NCBI RefSeq assembly: GCF_003667275.1
Contig: NZ_RCNV01000014.1
Location: forward strand, 1 to 64,000
Length of the DNA stretch: 64,000 bases
DNA from: Mesonia aquimarina
Lineage (GTDB): Bacteria > Bacteroidota > Bacteroidia > Flavobacteriales > Flavobacteriaceae
Reading direction: 5' to 3'
The position numbers and the translations under genes are program-made. The notes below the pieces were generated by a model, which was not told the origin of the DNA, searched no databases, and saw only the letters and a list, made by a program, of their open reading frames with translations. Positions 61,101 through 64,000 of this stretch are shown in pieces; positions within the stretch are counted from its first letter, which is position 1; the number at the start of each line of letters is the position of its first letter.

Positions 61101-64000
61101 TGAAAGTGGAACATTAGACCCTTCTCTACTTGATAATATAACCTTGCCTACAAAATTAGAATTAAGAGAAGAAAACCCACAATTTGATGTGGTAAAAATA
61201 TGGGAAGCTCCTTATGAAGGGGTTGTAGATATTAGTAGTGTAGCAAAAATGGAGAGTGTGGCTCCTAATGAAGAACAAAATATTTTTAGGTTCACACTAG
61301 AAAAAGCTACAGCTGAAAGTACCGGAGAAGCTAATATTATAGCAGATGCCTCAGGTTCTTCCCAAGATGTTTTAAGTGCTGCAGGAACTAGCAAAACCCT
61401 AAACTATAATAATATTTACGTAGACAGAGGGGATATGTTGTTGTTTCGTACACATAATAAAAAAAATGGTTCAGGTGGGATTGCAAGTTGGAACCCTACA
61501 ATAGAGTATGACTTGAGTAATTCACCTGTTTCTTTATCTTCGCTAAATTATACTGATGAAAATGGAAAGAGTAATTTAGTATTTAATTCAAAGGAAGACT
61601 TTTTATTGACTAACGGTAGTATGTACGAGGTGACTGGGGCTTCAGCGGTATCAGTTGATATGAATACAGCAAGTCTTAATTGGAATGCAAACGATTTTAC
61701 TGATGATATTGAACTCCATGTAAAACGTATAAGGGTTAATAGTGAAGGGGAAGAAGTGAATGTATATCCAAATTCCTGGTCTATGACCTACAATCACAAA
61801 ACAGGTAATTTTGGACCTTCTTTAAATCCAAGTATCACGTTAAATACACCCACAAATTATCGGGAAGCTTTTTATTTTTATATAGAGAGTGATTCTAATA
61901 TAGAATGGGATAATATAAATTGGCAACCTTCAATTACACTTACGAAAACTCAACAGCAACAAACTTATTATGAAACATATTATGCTCCTGTAGATCATAA
62001 AATATACAATTATCGTTTAATACCATTCTCTCATCGGATAAATAATTCCGAATTCCCCCAACCCAATATCATTGAAAATCCTGAAACAGGTTTAGATGAT
62101 GGTGATGAACCGCTCATAGAGGTAAGTCATAATTTAAATGGGACAACTATGGATTATGACCTGTTAGATGACGAAGATTTTCCCTTAGAGATAAGCTTAG
62201 TGTTAAAAGAAGAAGTCAATGGTACTATACAGGTGTTAGACAAACGAAAATATACAATTAATCAATATATCTCAGGAGAGTATACTTTAACATCTTCTGC
62301 TTCCACGCCTATTACTATTTCAAAAAATAAGATAAATGAAATGGATAATCTCTTTATAGGTTTATACAGTAAAAATAATAATGTTAACTCGCTTCTTTTG
62401 AATAGTACATCGCCTCATCTTAAATTAAAATTAGTACCTGCTGAAGAAAGTCAACAATCTTGGTCTTCAATTGTTTTGGAGCATCCTTTTTTTACCGCAA
62501 AGCCAAATAAATTTGGTAATGCATATCGAGGTTGGGGGCAATTTCTTTATAATGGTGCTCTTAAGTTAGAGCGAAATGATGAGGGGGATGTTGAGTTTCA
62601 AAATAATGGAACCCCTGAAATAGATACTTTTTTTGGTGAAAGCTCAAATGGAGCTGTCAAGCCTATTGATATGGGCGTTTTTGAAACCTCTAATCAAAAT
62701 GGTGGTATAGAGGATATAGATGAGGAAACCTCTTTAGAAAATATGGAAAACGGTGATATTGGAGATTTTGAAATGTTTCCAAGATATTCTTTATACACTC
62801 AAGATTATGAGTATATTCAAGGAACACCTAAAAATGAGAAATATATAAGTACTGGTATAGGGTCTACTTATGGTGTGGTGAACAATAAGTTAGAAGAAAA
62901 ATTAAGTCGTTTTGGAGAAGATAATATTTTAGAATTATATTTAGATCCTAATTCGTTGGGTGATGTGCCGGCAGGTGTTTTTATTGGTTTAAAACAATTT
63001 TCTATTTCCAAAGGTAACACTACTTCCGCAGGTTTTTCTGCCTCATCAGGTTATGGAGGTTCTGCAAATCATAGTGAAGCAGAAACAAATATTTTAAATC
63101 GTTATATTGATTTAAATGGAGATCGTTATCCTGATATGGTGACTGATAAAAGAATACAGTACACTAATGCTTTAGGAGCTTTATCACTTACTCATTTAAC
63201 TGGACAAAACTTTAATATCAAAAATGAAAGTGAAGGCTGGTATGCTGGCGCTACATTAGGGCTTTTACAAAATTCAACAGCATCAGACAATAAGGATGAA
63301 GCTGCCCCTCCTTTTCCTTCTTACGGAGTAAATTTAACGAGTTCTGCCAGTATATTAAACCCAAATAGTTCGCAGGGTAGTACAGGCTTAGGCGGAAATA
63401 TCTCTGATTCGAATAATAAAGTTATTTGGCTTGATATGAATGGAGATGGCTTACCGGATAAAGTTTCCATTAATAAAGGAGATAATAACGATAAGGTTTT
63501 GGTAAATTTAAATAGAGGCTATGATTTTTTAAGTGAGAGTATAGAGTGGGGGGAATATCCGTCTACAAATACCAGTAAAAGTGAGACAGGGGGTGCCAAT
63601 GCATCTTTTTCACCTGATCCCTATGGAAGTATTGGTTTTGGGGCAGGTTTTAAACTCTCTGAAGCGAGTAGAAAGTGTCTTTTTATCGATGTAAATGGAG
63701 ATGGGTTATCAGATTTAGTATACGATAATGGAGGTAATAATTTTAAATATAAACTTAATTTGGGTGATTCATTTTCAAATAATTCTTACACGTTTTATAA
63801 TGGATCATTAGGAAAAAATCTGTCTGTTAGCGGCAATGTGTATGGTACGATTACAGGGGGAGTGGCTTTTGCTATATTTGGTGTGGGTTTTAAAGCTGTA
63901 ATAAGTCCTTCAGGGGGCACTTCGGCGGGTTTCAATCAAACTAATAAAACTATTCAGGATATTGATGGAGACGGTTTTCCCGATCTTTTAGAAAAGGATG
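58165..64000 (+). CDS. SpvB/TcdB-like giant secreted protein (partial, 3' end outside window)
   Basis: The frame is open from the ATG to the window end, at least 1945 residues. The signal peptide ends MVFGQ. The first 420 residues are family-specific. Around 445-730 comes the SpvB/TcaC N-terminal domain (TFPLKIPKGRNGMQPSLQVSYNS, GNGWMGIGWNI). FG-GAP/VCBS-type calcium-binding repeats follow: FDVNGDGLPD, DRNGDGLPD, DLNGDRYPD, DMNGDGLPD, DVNGDGLSD and DIDGDGFPD. Such proteins relate to the B subunit of Tc toxins and to polymorphic toxins with an RHS C-terminus, which may lie beyond the window. It is linked in one unit with the broken T9SS gene. Toxin activity is not shown here. Confidence 0.88.
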   Translation, partial: MKVNFFKKIRTSYIASTLGTTILSNIMVFGQPILQLHSLVETKLPLENNVIKIIESPKLKEEKENKIFWAKQGEGKIGMFSSKDVENPSDNLFIVDIPENISIEKYTVKLHYDLYGLSEANQTTKSINNEVAYGGVLLEKNKVWKSVSEEIPPTSLKKGKNEIFFSRRRDLAYQYNIKKLRVELIPKNKDLIHLIDSLVSYNGKLSVSGYSANKNLSFLEINGRKATLVNGRFEILIDSVPSSQASLKIKYKTATGQLKQELFPISHTKSSSLIYFDEDGDHLESDDITVNESKENSFYAAKLSPGDYSKNRQFKLTVKGLYFKDIRPLNPDLVNVTEGKFLAYRLKRKINKKDSLSFKLHLKFDTGKIPNGYSPKDIRTLYYNRTQKKWKPLPIDSLDYKKKEIISTIYNENETDYINGIIKTPESPETGSFTPTMLSDMEYANPTSGVVGIAPPKPNNRGTLQTTFPLKIPKGRNGMQPSLQVSYNSEAGNGWMGIGWNITTPSVSLNTKWGVPQFIEGKESELYILNGNDLVIKEGNSYTNPHRQTSISRSPNRRFYKRIEGEYQKIIRHGDQIHNYWWEITDRYGNKQYYGGDPDQGVIENSVIRTEEGAIAHWALSKKEDPFGNTVNYTYHNAQSTISDGQSGQFQGQEFYPKKIEYTKHPSLNNFYEIEFKRNSYSIPSSSSVTRNDKIINARKGFIQFTDDLLTEIHVSYIENSVSQRIRSYKFEYQPVAFKKMQLNSIAEFDANDDLFYTNTLEYYGLTSGDENNLYGSETIYAGNNDNWITTDASVLLMSGIPSSMILQGSSLGTSKSTGISGGIRVGVGLGSNVFSKGKSAGGTISFSKSWQQGLISLFDVNGDGLPDKVFRDNNDVLYRENTGNGFSNTVYNLNGIDHFNTVESRTTSGGFDASFFGASIGKSWSKTRIRTENFFVDRNGDGLPDIVNGGRFLFNTASNGNFQERSFSSDIGTSENFIESGTLDPSLLDNITLPTKLELREENPQFDVVKIWEAPYEGVVDISSVAKMESVAPNEEQNIFRFTLEKATAESTGEANIIADASGSSQDVLSAAGTSKTLNYNNIYVDRGDMLLFRTHNKKNGSGGIASWNPTIEYDLSNSPVSLSSLNYTDENGKSNLVFNSKEDFLLTNGSMYEVTGASAVSVDMNTASLNWNANDFTDDIELHVKRIRVNSEGEEVNVYPNSWSMTYNHKTGNFGPSLNPSITLNTPTNYREAFYFYIESDSNIEWDNINWQPSITLTKTQQQQTYYETYYAPVDHKIYNYRLIPFSHRINNSEFPQPNIIENPETGLDDGDEPLIEVSHNLNGTTMDYDLLDDEDFPLEISLVLKEEVNGTIQVLDKRKYTINQYISGEYTLTSSASTPITISKNKINEMDNLFIGLYSKNNNVNSLLLNSTSPHLKLKLVPAEESQQSWSSIVLEHPFFTAKPNKFGNAYRGWGQFLYNGALKLERNDEGDVEFQNNGTPEIDTFFGESSNGAVKPIDMGVFETSNQNGGIEDIDEETSLENMENGDIGDFEMFPRYSLYTQDYEYIQGTPKNEKYISTGIGSTYGVVNNKLEEKLSRFGEDNILELYLDPNSLGDVPAGVFIGLKQFSISKGNTTSAGFSASSGYGGSANHSEAETNILNRYIDLNGDRYPDMVTDKRIQYTNALGALSLTHLTGQNFNIKNESEGWYAGATLGLLQNSTASDNKDEAAPPFPSYGVNLTSSASILNPNSSQGSTGLGGNISDSNNKVIWLDMNGDGLPDKVSINKGDNNDKVLVNLNRGYDFLSESIEWGEYPSTNTSKSETGGANASFSPDPYGSIGFGAGFKLSEASRKCLFIDVNGDGLSDLVYDNGGNNFKYKLNLGDSFSNNSYTFYNGSLGKNLSVSGNVYGTITGGVAFAIFGVGFKAVISPSGGTSAGFNQTNKTIQDIDGDGFPDLLEKD

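Overview
The window is an AT-rich stretch of a Bacteroidota chromosome, almost certainly from the family Flavobacteriaceae. Four things point there: -7 promoter boxes of the form TAnnTTTG, several of them with a TTG box 19-21 bp upstream; many secreted proteins ending in a type IX secretion (T9SS) type-A sorting domain; lipoproteins and FadL/OmpP1, SpvB and M1-peptidase families typical of the group; and the gene order ftsK-lolA-lptF/G-ribB. I do not name a genus.

Layout. 1-124: the 3' part of a 5S rRNA gene and its terminator, so an rRNA operon lies just upstream. 244-5916: lon, a 144-bp palindromic repeat that separates it from a convergent operon, and that operon (hutI-hutG-metallo-beta-lactamase-fold lipoprotein, histidine degradation). 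6110-8377: a peroxide and thiol defence cluster (2-Cys peroxiredoxin, thioredoxin, a small DUF6952-type protein, then Tpx and DgkA). 8406-14764: cell-envelope and division genes (ftsK, lolA, an LptF/G permease with an unusual C-terminal extension) and ribB with a degenerate GTP cyclohydrolase II domain. 14754-20423: a nitroreductase, three tandem mosaic secreted paralogues, and a secreted endonuclease I.

20530-23871: a translationally overlapping three-gene operon (RLAN/RimK-type ATP-grasp ligase, GCS2-type carboxylate-amine ligase, N-formylglutamate-amidohydrolase-like hydrolase). It looks like a pathway for an unknown peptide-like metabolite. 23864-30261: mostly housekeeping and membrane genes (rluE-like, MgtC, a membrane protein with an XRE regulator, lipid A acyltransferase plus a truncated paralogue, rhomboid, SIMPL, TlpA-like). 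30409-37748: a GAF protein, an HD-domain protein fused to a Pycsar-effector-like membrane domain, and a 1244-residue phosphoesterase/kinase-like/beta-barrel fusion. 38062-40583: mscS, dps, small conserved proteins, and an unlisted 42-residue membrane peptide coupled to a DCC-family protein. 40673-47496: a secreted M1 aminopeptidase, rpsT with two identical tRNA-Glu genes, proS, a Tyr/Gly-rich lipoprotein and an OmpP1/FadL porin. 47510-53528: a leucine-rich-repeat protein, a large PhoX/DUF839-like T9SS protein and a dihaem cytochrome c peroxidase.

53638 to the end is more accessory in character: a GNAT acetyltransferase, two small lipoproteins of unknown function, a 361-bp gap, a T9SS surface protein broken by an in-frame TAA, and, 9 bp after it, a giant SpvB/TcdB-like (Tc-toxin B-subunit-like) secreted protein that runs off the window. 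The strongest candidates for undescribed biology are the ATP-grasp/GCS2/hydrolase operon, the phosphoesterase-kinase-barrel fusion, the HD-Pycsar-effector fusion and the SpvB locus.
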